Source: Spongiibacter pelagi | GTDB taxonomy: Bacteria > Pseudomonadota > Gammaproteobacteria > Pseudomonadales > Spongiibacteraceae | Length of the DNA: 47,511 nucleotides | Direction: 5' to 3' | NCBI RefSeq assembly: GCF_014705705.1 | Contig: NZ_JACXLD010000010.1 | Location: 1-47,511 of the forward strand | In this document: piece by piece, positions 26,427-35,224 of the stretch | Position numbering within the stretch: position 1 is the stretch's first letter | How the letters are laid out: every line of letters starts with the position of its first letter | The notes under the pieces: generated by a model | Databases searched by the model: none | What the model saw: the letters and a program-made list of their open reading frames with translations, nothing else | Told to the model about the DNA's origin: nothing | Made by a program: the position numbers and the translations under genes

Positions 26427-27602
26427 TTAGTCAGACATCCTGATTTCAACCCGCTGCTTGCTCCGAAACGATTCGTAAATGCCTTCACAAAGCGCCACAT
26501 TGACATACCCACGACGGGCCGAATGCACCGGGGACATACCATGGCGCACCAATGCATAGAGCTCTGCAACAACCTCGGCCCGGGGAGATCCCTCCAAGGG
26601 CAAGGGAATAAACTCGTAACCATCGTCGCTATAGACATGAATGCCTTTGGCAGTGGGCCGCAGGTCAGCTTTCTCACAACTGATCACAATATTGCCGAAG
26701 TGCTCATGAAATTTCGGAACATCGCCGACGTGACTGCCCGCGACAAAACCACGGCTTTGTTTTGCCGTCACTTCGTTTTTTACCTGCGATAGATTTTTTC
26801 GAGCCACTGCATATACGTTAGGCGGCTTCAGCGCACCCATTTCCCCTATCCAACCTTGGTCGGCATCGCTGTCGTAATGACCATAGCCGCTATAAGTTAC
26901 TGAACCGATACATCCATTGTCGAACTCAATTAAGGCGCTATATGCACCATCACAGGGACGCCGGGCGTCAAGGTTGCCAACGCATCCATAAACACTCACT
27001 GGCATCGCTCCAGTCAATGTTAGTAGCATATCTACCTGATGGGCGCCCTGATTAAACACCACTCCCCCACCGTGAGCGGAGTCCAATTCTTCAGGGCGTC
27101 GGGGGCGGAAAACAAAGTCAGTGTAGTAGTGAGCGTGAATCATCCCGACCCGACCATACTTGCCGCTGGCAATCAATTTTCCCGCCTCCACTATTGGTAC
27201 GTCAAAACTGTGGCTGGGGCCGACGATCACTTCCCTTTGGTATTTTTCCACCGACTCAACAATGGCTGCCGCGTCGCTTACACGAATCGTCATCGGTTTT
27301 TCCACCAGTACATGCTTCCCCGAAGCCAGCGCCTCAATCGCATTGTCGCGATGCATCTCGTGAGGGGTTGCGATATAGACGGCCTCAATATTCGGGTCGG
27401 CGTACAGTTCTTCTGTCGTCGACACTGCACGATAGCCAAACCGCTTTTCAAATTCCTGCTGCTTCAATTCACTGGTCGTTGCTGCACCGACTAATTCAAC
27501 TCGAGGGTCGTCCAAAAAGGTCGGCAACATCAACATAAAACCGCGGCCCAAGCCCACCACGCCGAGCTTGACTGGTTTGATATCGGCGGTATCCGTACTC
27601 AT
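26427..27602 (-). CDS. pht4: Phthalate 4,5-cis-dihydrodiol dehydrogenase (Gfo/Idh/MocA family)
   Basis: A 391-residue Rossmann-fold dehydrogenase (VVGLGRGFMLML near the start; HVLVEKPMTIRVSDA is the family EKP motif). It oxidises cis-4,5-dihydro-4,5-dihydroxyphthalate to 4,5-dihydroxyphthalate. Identification rests on family plus position between the decarboxylase and the dioxygenase reductase, as in pht/oph clusters. I chose the ATG at 27602, preceded by AGGTG. A GTG three codons earlier (27611) is possible. Confidence 0.9.
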   Translation of the reverse strand: MSTDTADIKPVKLGVVGLGRGFMLMLPTFLDDPRVELVGAATTSELKQQEFEKRFGYRAVSTTEELYADPNIEAVYIATPHEMHRDNAIEALASGKHVLVEKPMTIRVSDAAAIVESVEKYQREVIVGPSHSFDVPIVEAGKLIASGKYGRVGMIHAHYYTDFVFRPRRPEELDSAHGGGVVFNQGAHQVDMLLTLTGAMPVSVYGCVGNLDARRPCDGAYSALIEFDNGCIGSVTYSGYGHYDSDADQGWIGEMGALKPPNVYAVARKNLSQVKNEVTAKQSRGFVAGSHVGDVPKFHEHFGNIVISCEKADLRPTAKGIHVYSDDGYEFIPLPLEGSPRAEVVAELYALVRHGMSPVHSARRGYVNVALCEGIYESFRSKQRVEIRMSD

Positions 27603-27627
27603 GCAATGCACCTAGCTCTGATTAATC

Positions 27628-28581
27628 TTAAATTTTGACGGTAATGGACTCACCCGCGGCACGCGACACGCAAGCCATTAGATAGCTTTTCTTCTCATCG
27701 CCTTCTAGAACGAGGTCGCGGTGATCCACCTCTCCGTCTAGGTAAGCAACCTTGCACGAGCCACAAGTTCCACTCTCGCAGGAGCTATGCACTTTAATAC
27801 CCTGGCGCCGCAGAGCATCCAGCATTGTCTCGGATTCTCCGACTTGAACCTCGGTATCGAACCCGGCCAGACGCACGATGAAAGGCTTATCATCTACCCG
27901 CACCGCCTCAACAGGTTTGAAGTCTTCAAAGTGCAGCTGAGACTGACGCCAGTGGCCGCTCATATCTTTGATTTCGGACATCAATCCCTTCGGGCCACAG
28001 CAGTAAATATGCTGTGCCGTCGGCCTTTCCAGCATATCCCAAAAGTCGAAGCGCTCTCCAACCTCGTCACTGTGATGAATCAACACATGCTCCTTGTACT
28101 TAGCTTGTGATAACTCTTCTATAAAGGGTGCGTCAGCAACGCAGCGACTCAGGTAGATCAGCTTGAAATCGGGATGCCCGATTTTCATCAGGTGTTTAAA
28201 CATCGCATAAATAGGGGTGATACCAATGCCGCCTGCTATCAGCAAATAGCCTGGGGCGTCGACAAACTCGAACTCGCACTCCGGCTCACTGATGGTCAGC
28301 ACCGAGCCAACCTCAGTATCGTCAATCAGACTGACCGAGCCACCGCGACCGCCTGCCTCGCGCTTAACAGCGATAAAATAGGACTGGCTATTCTCCGTCA
28401 CATCACAAATGGAGTACCAGCGATGCGCCCCGCTGGGCACCTCAACCGAAATGTGTGATCCAAGCTCACAGCCTGGCAACGCCGCACCGTCGGTCCGCAC
28501 CAGCTCAAATTGATAGATATTGGTTGCAATTTGACTTTTGCTTTTAATAACAACTTCTAAACTCGGTTCGTTCCCACTCAT
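27628..28581 (-). CDS. pht2: Phthalate 4,5-dioxygenase reductase component
   Basis: A 317-residue class IA-type reductase passing electrons from NADH to the Rieske oxygenase. Domain order is flavin (FMN) domain (HRWYSICDVTENSQSYFIAV), NAD domain (LLIAGGIGITPIYAMFKHL) and a C-terminal plant-type [2Fe-2S] ferredoxin with CESGTCGSCK and a distal cysteine in MACVSRA. This order matches phthalate dioxygenase reductase and VanB. The neighbouring genes decide for phthalate. It heads the minus-strand pht operon and diverges from the oxygenase gene. Confidence 0.93.
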   Translation of the reverse strand: MSGNEPSLEVVIKSKSQIATNIYQFELVRTDGAALPGCELGSHISVEVPSGAHRWYSICDVTENSQSYFIAVKREAGGRGGSVSLIDDTEVGSVLTISEPECEFEFVDAPGYLLIAGGIGITPIYAMFKHLMKIGHPDFKLIYLSRCVADAPFIEELSQAKYKEHVLIHHSDEVGERFDFWDMLERPTAQHIYCCGPKGLMSEIKDMSGHWRQSQLHFEDFKPVEAVRVDDKPFIVRLAGFDTEVQVGESETMLDALRRQGIKVHSSCESGTCGSCKVAYLDGEVDHRDLVLEGDEKKSYLMACVSRAAGESITVKI

Positions 28582-28613
28582 ACTCGCTCAGACCACAACT
28601 GAAACACTCACAA

Positions 28614-28630
28614 ATATACTTCTCTATAGA
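28614..28630 (+). promoter_or_regulatory. Candidate operator 1 of the phthalate locus
   Basis: ATATACTTCTCTATAGA, containing the inverted repeat CTTCT-CTAT-AGAAG (28619-28632). It is repeated in inverse orientation with one change at 28874-28890. Confidence 0.55.
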
Positions 28631-28873
28631 AGCTTAATAGTGTACACCCTTCGATATTCGCTTTGCAATATTCCCCACTCTCTCTCGGACTCACCACCAT
28701 CAACTTGAAACCAAGCAGCCTAAAAAGACCAAGCGTCAGCGAAAAATAGTCACTCATAGACCAAAATCGAGATCTGAGAATTCACGGAAATTGCGTTCGC
28801 AGCGCCTTTTTCAACACGGTGCACACATAACTTGGAGCCTCAATTGCGGCAAAACAAAAGGCTTGAATAAATA

Positions 28874-28890
28874 TCTATATAGAAGTATAT
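28874..28890 (-). promoter_or_regulatory. Candidate operator 2 of the phthalate locus
   Basis: The minus strand reads ATATACTTCTATATAGA. It lies in the leader of the oxygenase gene, 50 bp before its ATG. See the partner site at 28614-28630. Confidence 0.55.
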
Positions 28891-28940
28891 TTATGGGCAT
28901 CAAATGCAATTCTTTTGCTCGTGGTCTATTAGGAGGCAGA

Positions 28941-30224
28941 ATGCTAACCCCAGCCGAAAACGAACTATTGTGCAGAGTTGAGGGCGACGCCCCGATGGGG
29001 AAAATCATGCGTCACTATTGGATGCCCGCGTGCTTATCGGAGGAAATTCCAGAAGCCGATGGCAAGCCCATCCAGGTAAGGTTGCTGGGGGAAAACTTCG
29101 TTGCGTTTCGCGATAGTAATGGCGAAGTTGGTGTTATGGATGAGCTTTGCCCCCACCGCCGCGCCTCACTGGTGATGGGACGAAATGAAGAATGTGGCCT
29201 GCGCTGTCTTTACCATGGATGGAAAATGGACCGCCACGGCAACATCGTGGATATGCCCTCTGAGCCGCCGGAGAGCCCCTTGAAAGACAAGGTCAAGCAC
29301 CGCGCTCTCCCTGTCAAAGAATGGGCAGGCTTGGTGTGGGTTTTCCTTGGGGAGGCAAATAGCGTACCTGAATTTATTCCGCCGGCATGGGCCCCCAACG
29401 CTGATACCAAAGTCAGTATTGCCAAGATCAAAATTCCGTGTAACTGGGCGCAGATTCTTGAGGGCGCGATTGACAGCTCACACAGCTCCAGCCTTCACTC
29501 CAGCGACATGGTTCCTTCACGTGTCGTTCAGGCTGAGGCTGATGACAACGCTTGGTACCGACCCTCTACGGACAAGAACCCGAGCATGCGCTCCAAATCA
29601 ACCGAGTATGGCTTCCACTACGCTGCTATCAGAAGACCTATTAAAAAGGCGGATACTCACAGTTATGTGCGGACCTCAGTCTTCGTTTCCCCGATGACCG
29701 TGCTGATCCCGCCGAACGCGTCTTACAATGTCGCAAACATCAATGTTCCTATTGACGACACCAACACCGCATTCCATTTCATTGGTTGGGGTGAGAACGC
29801 CATGGACACCGAAAAATGGCGCGCCTTTCTAGGTGCGACACTGGGCGAACATCTAGATCAAAATTGGGTTTCTAAGCGCAACCTAAGCAATTGGTTCCAA
29901 CAAGACCGACAGATGATGAAGGACGGTAACTTTACCGGGATCATCGGCATTCCCAATCAGGACATGGCTATGTGGATCACCATGGGCCCCATTGCCAATC
30001 GCTCTGAAGATACACTAGGTGCTGGCGACGCTGCGGTAGTGGAATTTCGCCGCTATATGATGGCTCAGTTGAGCAAGTACCAAGAGGAAGGCAAGGCGTT
30101 CGAAAAATCCATATTTCGCAAAGGACCTGAGCAGATTATTCCCTCTTGGCAAGGTATTATCCCGAAGGAAACCGACTGGTCTGATCCTCAAGAACGTGAG
30201 GAGAAGAAGCTCCAGCAATGGTAA
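28941..30224 (+). CDS. pht3: Phthalate 4,5-dioxygenase, Rieske oxygenase component
   Basis: A 427-residue Rieske non-haem iron oxygenase that converts phthalate to cis-4,5-dihydro-4,5-dihydroxyphthalate. The Rieske cluster ligands are C70-x-H72 (CPHRRA) and C89-x2-H92 (CLYHGW). The mononuclear-iron motif D-x2-H-x4-H is in GAIDSSHSSSLHSSD. The start MLTPAENELLCRVEGDAPMG is typical of the phthalate dioxygenase group. I chose the ATG at 28941 because AGGAGG stands just before it. The open frame extends 50 codons upstream but without family character. Confidence 0.93.
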   Translation: MLTPAENELLCRVEGDAPMGKIMRHYWMPACLSEEIPEADGKPIQVRLLGENFVAFRDSNGEVGVMDELCPHRRASLVMGRNEECGLRCLYHGWKMDRHGNIVDMPSEPPESPLKDKVKHRALPVKEWAGLVWVFLGEANSVPEFIPPAWAPNADTKVSIAKIKIPCNWAQILEGAIDSSHSSSLHSSDMVPSRVVQAEADDNAWYRPSTDKNPSMRSKSTEYGFHYAAIRRPIKKADTHSYVRTSVFVSPMTVLIPPNASYNVANINVPIDDTNTAFHFIGWGENAMDTEKWRAFLGATLGEHLDQNWVSKRNLSNWFQQDRQMMKDGNFTGIIGIPNQDMAMWITMGPIANRSEDTLGAGDAAVVEFRRYMMAQLSKYQEEGKAFEKSIFRKGPEQIIPSWQGIIPKETDWSDPQEREEKKLQQW

Positions 30225-30307
30225 GGGCTTGGCAAAAAAGGGATTTCGTGACTCTCAGGATTATTCTCGGCCAGTTTTGAGCTCATCTGTTCCACCCAGC
30301 GTTATTT

Positions 30308-30335
30308 CCGGCTCTTTATGGGCCGGCTTTTTTTT
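30308..30335 (+). terminator. Rho-independent terminator after the oxygenase gene
   Basis: Stem CCGGC (30308-30312) / GCCGG (30322-30326), then C and eight T residues (30328-30335). It ends right where the nadC reading frame begins, so nadC may rely on read-through or its own promoter. Confidence 0.75.
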
Positions 30336-30355
30336 GAATGAGGCAAAGCCAGCTC

Positions 30356-31195
30356 ATGATTGATTTAGACGTTCTTAATGCAGCAATAAAGCAAAATGTG
30401 GATGCAGCGCTAGCCGAAGATATCGGCACTGGCGATATTTCTGCACAGCTCATCCCGCTGGATACAACCGCCCGCGCAAAAATTTATTCGCGTCAGGAGG
30501 CGACTCTTTGCGGCACTCCATGGGTCGACGAAATATTCCGTCGTCTTGATCCCAATATTGCAATTTCGTGGCAAGTCGAAGAAGGACAGCAAGTAGCTAA
30601 AGACCAATGTCTTGTAGAAATAGCGGGAAATGCCAGAGCACTGCTAAGTGGCGAACGCACTGCCCTCAACTTCCTGCAAACCCTCTCAGGTGTGGCGACC
30701 GTTTGCAGGCACTACGCCGGACTAGTGTCATCAACGAAGGTAAAGTTGCTCGACACCCGAAAAACTCTCCCCGGTCTGCGAATTGCTGAAAAATACGCCG
30801 TAACCATTGGAGGCTGCTTCAACCACCGTATTGGCCTGTATGACGCTTTTCTAATAAAGGAAAATCATATCAACGCCTGTGGTTCCATTGCAGCGACAGT
30901 CAGGGCTGCCAGAGAACTTGCGCCAGGTAAATCCGTGGAAGTTGAAGTGGAAAACCTAAATGAGCTTGAACAAGCCCTAGAAGCAAAGGCCGACATTATC
31001 ATGCTGGATAACTTCTCCGTTGACGATATGCGCGTAGCGGTAAAAAGAACCAACAAGCAGGCCAAAATTGAGGCCTCCGGGGGAATCAATGAACAGACAC
31101 TACTGTCGATAGCAAAAACCGGTGTAGATTACATATCCATTGGCACTATTACGAAGGACTGTAAAGCTGTTGACCTGTCCATGCGCTTTGTCTAG
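30356..31195 (+). CDS. nadC: Nicotinate-nucleotide diphosphorylase (quinolinate phosphoribosyltransferase)
   Basis: A 279-residue type II phosphoribosyltransferase that converts quinolinate and PRPP to nicotinate mononucleotide. Seen are [54 protein letters not shown] and [16 protein letters not shown]. All are diagnostic and intact, apart from GGC in place of the usual GGG before NHR. I chose the ATG at 30356; an ATG at 30338 overlaps the terminator T-run. Its position next to phthalate genes is known from other phthalate clusters. Phthalate is a quinolinate analogue and could inhibit or occupy the housekeeping enzyme. Confidence 0.93.
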   Translation: MIDLDVLNAAIKQNVDAALAEDIGTGDISAQLIPLDTTARAKIYSRQEATLCGTPWVDEIFRRLDPNIAISWQVEEGQQVAKDQCLVEIAGNARALLSGERTALNFLQTLSGVATVCRHYAGLVSSTKVKLLDTRKTLPGLRIAEKYAVTIGGCFNHRIGLYDAFLIKENHINACGSIAATVRAARELAPGKSVEVEVENLNELEQALEAKADIIMLDNFSVDDMRVAVKRTNKQAKIEASGGINEQTLLSIAKTGVDYISIGTITKDCKAVDLSMRFV

Positions 31196-31211
31196 TGCGA
31201 GGCCAGCTAAG

Positions 31212-31277
31212 AGCGAGCATGCGAGCAAAGCAGCGAATTGATGTGAAGTCGTCCGGGTAATTCGGACGACGCTCGCT
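31212..31277. repeat. Nested inverted repeat downstream of nadC
   Basis: An inner perfect hairpin GTCGTCCG (31248-31255) / CGGACGAC (31263-31270) with a 7-base loop is enclosed by outer arms AGCGAGC (31212-31218) / GCTCGCT (31271-31277). No T-run follows. It may be a terminator, an mRNA-stabilising structure or a REP-like element. Confidence 0.5.
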
Positions 31278-31344
31278 ATCTGAACTAATACAACTACAGC
31301 TATCTGAAATACCCCCGTCATTGAAGCGGTGTACACCAGAAGAG

Positions 31345-31875
31345 ATGTCTAATCTACTTGCCGCTCTAAGTTTTAGTCTGTCGGTTACCTTTCCAATTTA
31401 TGTAGTTATGGCTCTCGGATTCTTGCTGCGGCGGCGCCAGTTTACTGATAAGAACTTCATTGATATCAGCCCCAAGCTCACTTTCAACGTAACACTTCAT
31501 GCGCTACTTTTTATTAGCGTTGACAAACCCACGTAGATTCTTCAAATAATCTTATGCTAATACATTTCGGACTAGCAGTTACCTTGATCGCATTTGTTCT
31601 ACTAGAGTAGCTCTCAAAAGTACTGGTTCCAGACAGATGCAACCGAGGAGTGGTAGTACAAGGAGGATTTCGTTCCAATATGGGCATTGTCTGATTGGCC
31701 TATTGTACTAATGCATTTGGCGAGCTAGGCCTGAGAAGCGCCGCCCCATACATGGCACAGCTGACCATACAATTTGTAATCATCCGAGACAATCACAGCT
31801 CGCCTTCGCCTGCAGAGAATCAGTTGAATAAATCACCGCACTTGCGAGAGATAGAACAGGTATACCGACCTATTA
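31345..31875 (+). pseudogene. AEC-family (auxin efflux carrier-like) transporter pseudogene
   Basis: The N-terminus is clear: MSNLLAALSFSLSVTFPIYV then MALGFLLRRRQFTDKNFIDI, a family opening with the first membrane segments. It stops at 31536 and continues in pieces in other frames (GLAVTLIAFVLLE; VLVPDRCNRGVVVQGGFRSN; LAYCTNAFGELGLRSAAPY). The gene is broken by several stops and then cut at 31875 by the Tn3-family terminal repeat. AEC proteins export or import small organic acids, so a lost aromatic-acid or dicarboxylate carrier is possible. Confidence 0.75.
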
Positions 31876-31915
31876 GGGGTCCTAGGGATTTTGCCTCCAA
31901 ATATTGCAAAAACCG
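31876..31915 (+). repeat. Left 40-bp terminal inverted repeat of the Tn3-family element
   Basis: It begins GGGGTCCTAGGGATTTTGCC and is an exact reverse complement of 37536-37575. The AEC transporter pseudogene ends against it. Confidence 0.95.
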
Positions 31916-31951
31916 CTGCAGGCCGCGCCAGCTGTGGTTTCTGGAGGCCCA

Positions 31952-32790
31952 TTACTTATCGATTGTCGGCCGGTAGCCATCAATCGATTCCATTAAATCC
32001 TCAAGTTTTGGCAATTCACCTGTCGGTGCGAATGTGTATCTACCCCGGAGGTTGATATTCTCCCAGGCTACAGGTGAGGCCCGCTTTACTGTTTCCAGAG
32101 ACATTGCATTGCCTTGATCCTCAAAGCTGTCCAGCAGATTACTGAGCACTTTTGAGTTGAAGTAGATGATGGCATTTGCCACCAGTCTGGCACTTTCGTT
32201 CCAGATCTGGATCTCCTCATCGCTATTACCCCGGAATCGGTCGCCATTGACGTGGCTAATCGCCCGTCTCAGCTGGTGATAGGCTTCACCCCGGTTCAAC
32301 GCTCGCTGAACGTGATTTCTAAGGCTGGCGTCGTCAATGTAGTTCAGCAGATATTGGGCTTTCAGCAGCCGGTTATATTCGGTCAATGCCTCCAGTAATG
32401 GGTGATTGTGCTTGTAACCGGATAGTTTACGCACTAACCTGGCCTGACTGGTCTTGCGCTGAGCCAAAGAGACGGCAATCCGCTGGATGGTGTCCCAGTG
32501 AGCCATGATACGCTGCGTGTTGATCGGCTTGCGCAACGATATATGCACTTGCTGGTTCTTGTCTTCGGTGATGTTGAATAGTTCATTGATGACCCTGCCG
32601 ACCTGGGCATATCGAGGTGCGAACCGATATCCGAACAGGTCGAGCAGGGCAAAGTTCACATGGTTTACTCCATGAGTGTCAGTTGAGAGCATGTCGGGGA
32701 CTATCTCAGTACTGTTGTTCATCAACAGGTCAAAGATGTAATGGGATTCATGCTCATTGGCCCCGATTACCCGGGCATTGATGGCCATAT
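31952..32790 (-). pseudogene. tnpA: Tn3-family transposase, C-terminal fragment
   Basis: The 3' part of tnpA downstream of the IS21 insertion, starting inside the GCCATAT target duplication. It reads NNMAINARVIGANEHESHYI and carries the second catalytic aspartate (LSTDTHGVNHVNFALL) and the catalytic glutamate (NRGEAYHQLRRAIS). It ends DGYRPTIDK 36 bp from the terminal repeat. Removing the IS and one target copy joins it in frame to the N-terminal fragment, as ANHMAINARVIG. Confidence 0.93.
32784..32790 (+). repeat. Target-site duplication GCCATAT, left copy
   Basis: Seven-base direct repeat immediately outside the IS21-family left end. The second copy is at 35256-35262. Confidence 0.92.
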
Positions 32791-32855
32791 TGTTGATTTG
32801 CATTTAAAACTGACCCGGCATTTGCATTTAAAGTTGACCCACCCCATTTGCCTAA

Positions 32856-33635
32856 TTATGGCGTAGTTTTCGGTTTTCTGCCGGTCTTAATTTCCTCCCT
32901 GTTTGTCGTTGAGTTTTTTAGTCGGTAACTATCATTGCCTGTTTCGAGGATATGGCAGTGATGCGTTAATCGATCTAGTAGCGCCGTCGTCATTTTTTCG
33001 TCCCCGAACACCGTCGACCATTCAGCAAAGCTGAGGTTGGTTGTAATGATGATGCTAGTGCGCTCATAGAGTTTGCTGATCAAGTGGAACAACAAGGCGC
33101 CGCCAGCCTGACTGAACGGTAAGTAGCCCAGTTCATCCAATATCACGAGGTCGGTATAGATCAACCGATTCGCAAGGCGCCCTTGTTGTCCTTGCTGCTT
33201 CTCCTGCTCAAGCGTATTAACCACCTCGATCGTTGAGAGGAAGCGCACCCGCTGTCTGTGCTGCTGGATAGCTTGAACTCCGATGGCTGTCGCAAGATGC
33301 GTTTTGCCCGTGCCCGGCCCGCCGACTAAAACCACATTCTGGGCGTCCTCTAGGAATTGGCATCGGTGTAGCGACTTAACAAGCACTTCGTCGACGATAC
33401 TTTGCTGGAAGTCGAAGCCAGTCAGGTCTCGGTAGGCTGGGAACTTCGCCACCTTCATCTGATATTGGATCGAGCGTACATCCCGCTCAGAGGATTCGGC
33501 TTTGAGCAGCATGTTGAGTACCGGTAACGCATTTTGATATGCCGGTGATGCTTGCTCAGATAGGGCCAAGATCGCATCTGCCATGCCGTGTAGCTTCAAG
33601 GACTTTAGTGTTGCCACCATCGCTTCAGTGTTCAT
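32856..33635 (-). CDS. istB: IS21-family transposition helper ATPase
   Basis: A 259-residue AAA+ ATPase related to DnaC. Walker A is [15 protein letters not shown], Walker B is [12 protein letters not shown], and the N-terminal helical region begins [13 protein letters not shown]. IstB remodels target DNA and recruits IstA. Its ATG lies inside the end of istA (11-base overlap), the usual IS21 arrangement. Confidence 0.97.
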   Translation of the reverse strand: MNTEAMVATLKSLKLHGMADAILALSEQASPAYQNALPVLNMLLKAESSERDVRSIQYQMKVAKFPAYRDLTGFDFQQSIVDEVLVKSLHRCQFLEDAQNVVLVGGPGTGKTHLATAIGVQAIQQHRQRVRFLSTIEVVNTLEQEKQQGQQGRLANRLIYTDLVILDELGYLPFSQAGGALLFHLISKLYERTSIIITTNLSFAEWSTVFGDEKMTTALLDRLTHHCHILETGNDSYRLKNSTTNREEIKTGRKPKTTP

Positions 33636-35151
33636 GCTGAGTTCTCCTCAGGTTGTCGTAGCGTGCTGTATTCGCCATAGGTTCCGTGACGAGCTTGAGA
33701 GTGGGTGGAGGCTTAAGAGGCTGCGGTCGAGGTGGTTGCTCAAGTCGGTTTAAGCAATTGAGAACATGTTCTTTAGACGACTCCCCTAATGCCAGCGCCT
33801 TAACAATGGCTTGTTCTACTAACGCCTCATCATGCAACAGGACGAGCGCTAGGATATCCGCCATTTCTCGGTCACCTCCTGGGCGCTTTAAAAGCTTGGT
33901 TTGCAGCAGTCGGAAGCTTTCAGGTAATGTGCTGAACGGCGCACCATTGCGCAGTGCACCGGGTTTACGTTGTACAACGGTAAGGTAATGGCGCCAGTTA
34001 TAGATGGTTCGTCCTTGAGTACGTTTATCACGATTAAAAACACGCTCATGCTCCGCAACCACTTGAGCTTCGGCAACGATCACCAGGCGTTCTGGATAAA
34101 TCCGCAGGCTGACCATGCGATTAGCGAAGCTCGCTGGAACACTATAGCGATTATGCTCATGGGTAATCAGGCAGGTTGAGGACACCCGCTTGGTGTCCTC
34201 AACAAAGCCGTCAAAGGCTGGCGGCACAGACATCATCTCAGGTAGCTCATCGGTCAAGCACTCGGCCAACGACCGTGCTCTAAACTCGGGATGAGCTGTT
34301 TCTTGCCAACGTAGCTGACAACGCTGTTCCAGCCACCGATTTACCTCAGGTAGTGAAGTAAAGTTGGGGGCGTCATACCAAAGCCCGTGGCGAGCATCGA
34401 GCACCGCTTTCTCTACTTGCCCCTTCTCCCAACCTGAGGCTGGGTTACAGAACTCGGGTTCAAAGAGATAATGGCCGACCATGGCATAGAAGCGCTTATT
34501 AATCTGGCGCTGTTTACCTCGCCCAATTTTATCGACGGCAGTCTTCATATTGTCGTAAATGCCGCGCTGAGGGACGCCGCCAAAGGCTTGGAAGGCGTGA
34601 TAGTGGGCGTCGAACAGCATCTCGTGCGTCTGGGTCAGATACGCCCGGAGATAGAAGGCTCGACTGTAACTCAGCTTGAAGTGCGCGATCTGCAGCTTAG
34701 TTTTGACACCGTTAATCCTGACCCAGTCCTCACTCCAGTCAAACTGGAAAGCTTCGCCCGGAGCAAACTGAAGCGGTACGTAAACATGCTTGCTAGAGAG
34801 ACGCTTAGCCTCATCTTGAGTTTGTCGCCAACGGCGAGCAAAGGCGGCAACACGATCATAAGAGCCGGTGTAACCAAGCCCTGTGAGGTCGCGATGTAGC
34901 TGCTTAACGGTTCGCCGCTGTTTACGGTGTCGTCGCGATTCTCGAAACAGCCAGCCTGTGAGAATCTCGTCGTAGTTGTCTAAGTTGCTGGGTGTCTTGC
35001 GGGCCGGGTAGGCTGGCTCGACAACATCACTGGAAAGGTATTTGCGTACCGTATTACGAGACAAGCCCGTACGTCTGACGATCTCTCGAATTGGCATCCC
35101 ATCACGTAGGTGCCAGCGTCGAATTACACTTAATAATGCCACGTCTATCAC
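33625..35151 (-). CDS. istA: IS21-family transposase
   Basis: A 508-residue DDE transposase. The N-terminal HTH is [20 protein letters not shown]. The RNase H-like core has D in [11 protein letters not shown] in [12 protein letters not shown] and E in [14 protein letters not shown]. The start is GTG at 35151, with an overlapping GGAG. No frameshift or stop is seen. Confidence 0.97.
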   Translation of the reverse strand: MIDVALLSVIRRWHLRDGMPIREIVRRTGLSRNTVRKYLSSDVVEPAYPARKTPSNLDNYDEILTGWLFRESRRHRKQRRTVKQLHRDLTGLGYTGSYDRVAAFARRWRQTQDEAKRLSSKHVYVPLQFAPGEAFQFDWSEDWVRINGVKTKLQIAHFKLSYSRAFYLRAYLTQTHEMLFDAHYHAFQAFGGVPQRGIYDNMKTAVDKIGRGKQRQINKRFYAMVGHYLFEPEFCNPASGWEKGQVEKAVLDARHGLWYDAPNFTSLPEVNRWLEQRCQLRWQETAHPEFRARSLAECLTDELPEMMSVPPAFDGFVEDTKRVSSTCLITHEHNRYSVPASFANRMVSLRIYPERLVIVAEAQVVAEHERVFNRDKRTQGRTIYNWRHYLTVVQRKPGALRNGAPFSTLPESFRLLQTKLLKRPGGDREMADILALVLLHDEALVEQAIVKALALGESSKEHVLNCLNRLEQPPRPQPLKPPPTLKLVTEPMANTARYDNLRRTQHEH

Positions 35152-35160
35152 TCCAAAATA

Positions 35161-35183
35161 CTCCCGCGACTTCGTCGCGGGAG
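35161..35183 (-). terminator. Hairpin between IS21 right end and istA
   Basis: CTCCCGCGAC (35161-35170), loop TTC, GTCGCGGGAG (35174-35183): a perfect 10-bp stem. On the minus strand it is followed by TATTTT and then the istA start nine bases further on. It is placed to stop or hide read-through transcripts entering istA from outside. Confidence 0.6.
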
Positions 35184-35224
35184 AGTGTTACACGTGGGTC
35201 AAAATTCGATGCAAATATAGGGGG

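Larger units (their letters stand above)
28582..28940. promoter_or_regulatory. Divergent phthalate-locus control region
   Basis: A 359-bp gap between the reductase (minus) and oxygenase (plus) genes. It contains two oppositely oriented copies of a 17-bp motif, ATATACTTCTCTATAGA at 28614-28630 (plus) and ATATACTTCTATATAGA at 28874-28890 (minus), which differ at one base. Each lies close to one of the two genes (33 bp from the reductase ATG, 50 bp from the oxygenase ATG). They are strong candidates for operators of one regulator. No regulator gene adjoins the locus; the MarR gene at 10177 and the LysR-type gene are candidates. Confidence 0.6.

Noticed and set aside
30338-30355. Earlier ATG for nadC at 30338
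   Set aside because: It touches the T-run of the terminator and has no ribosome site. The ATG at 30356 gives the usual N-terminus.
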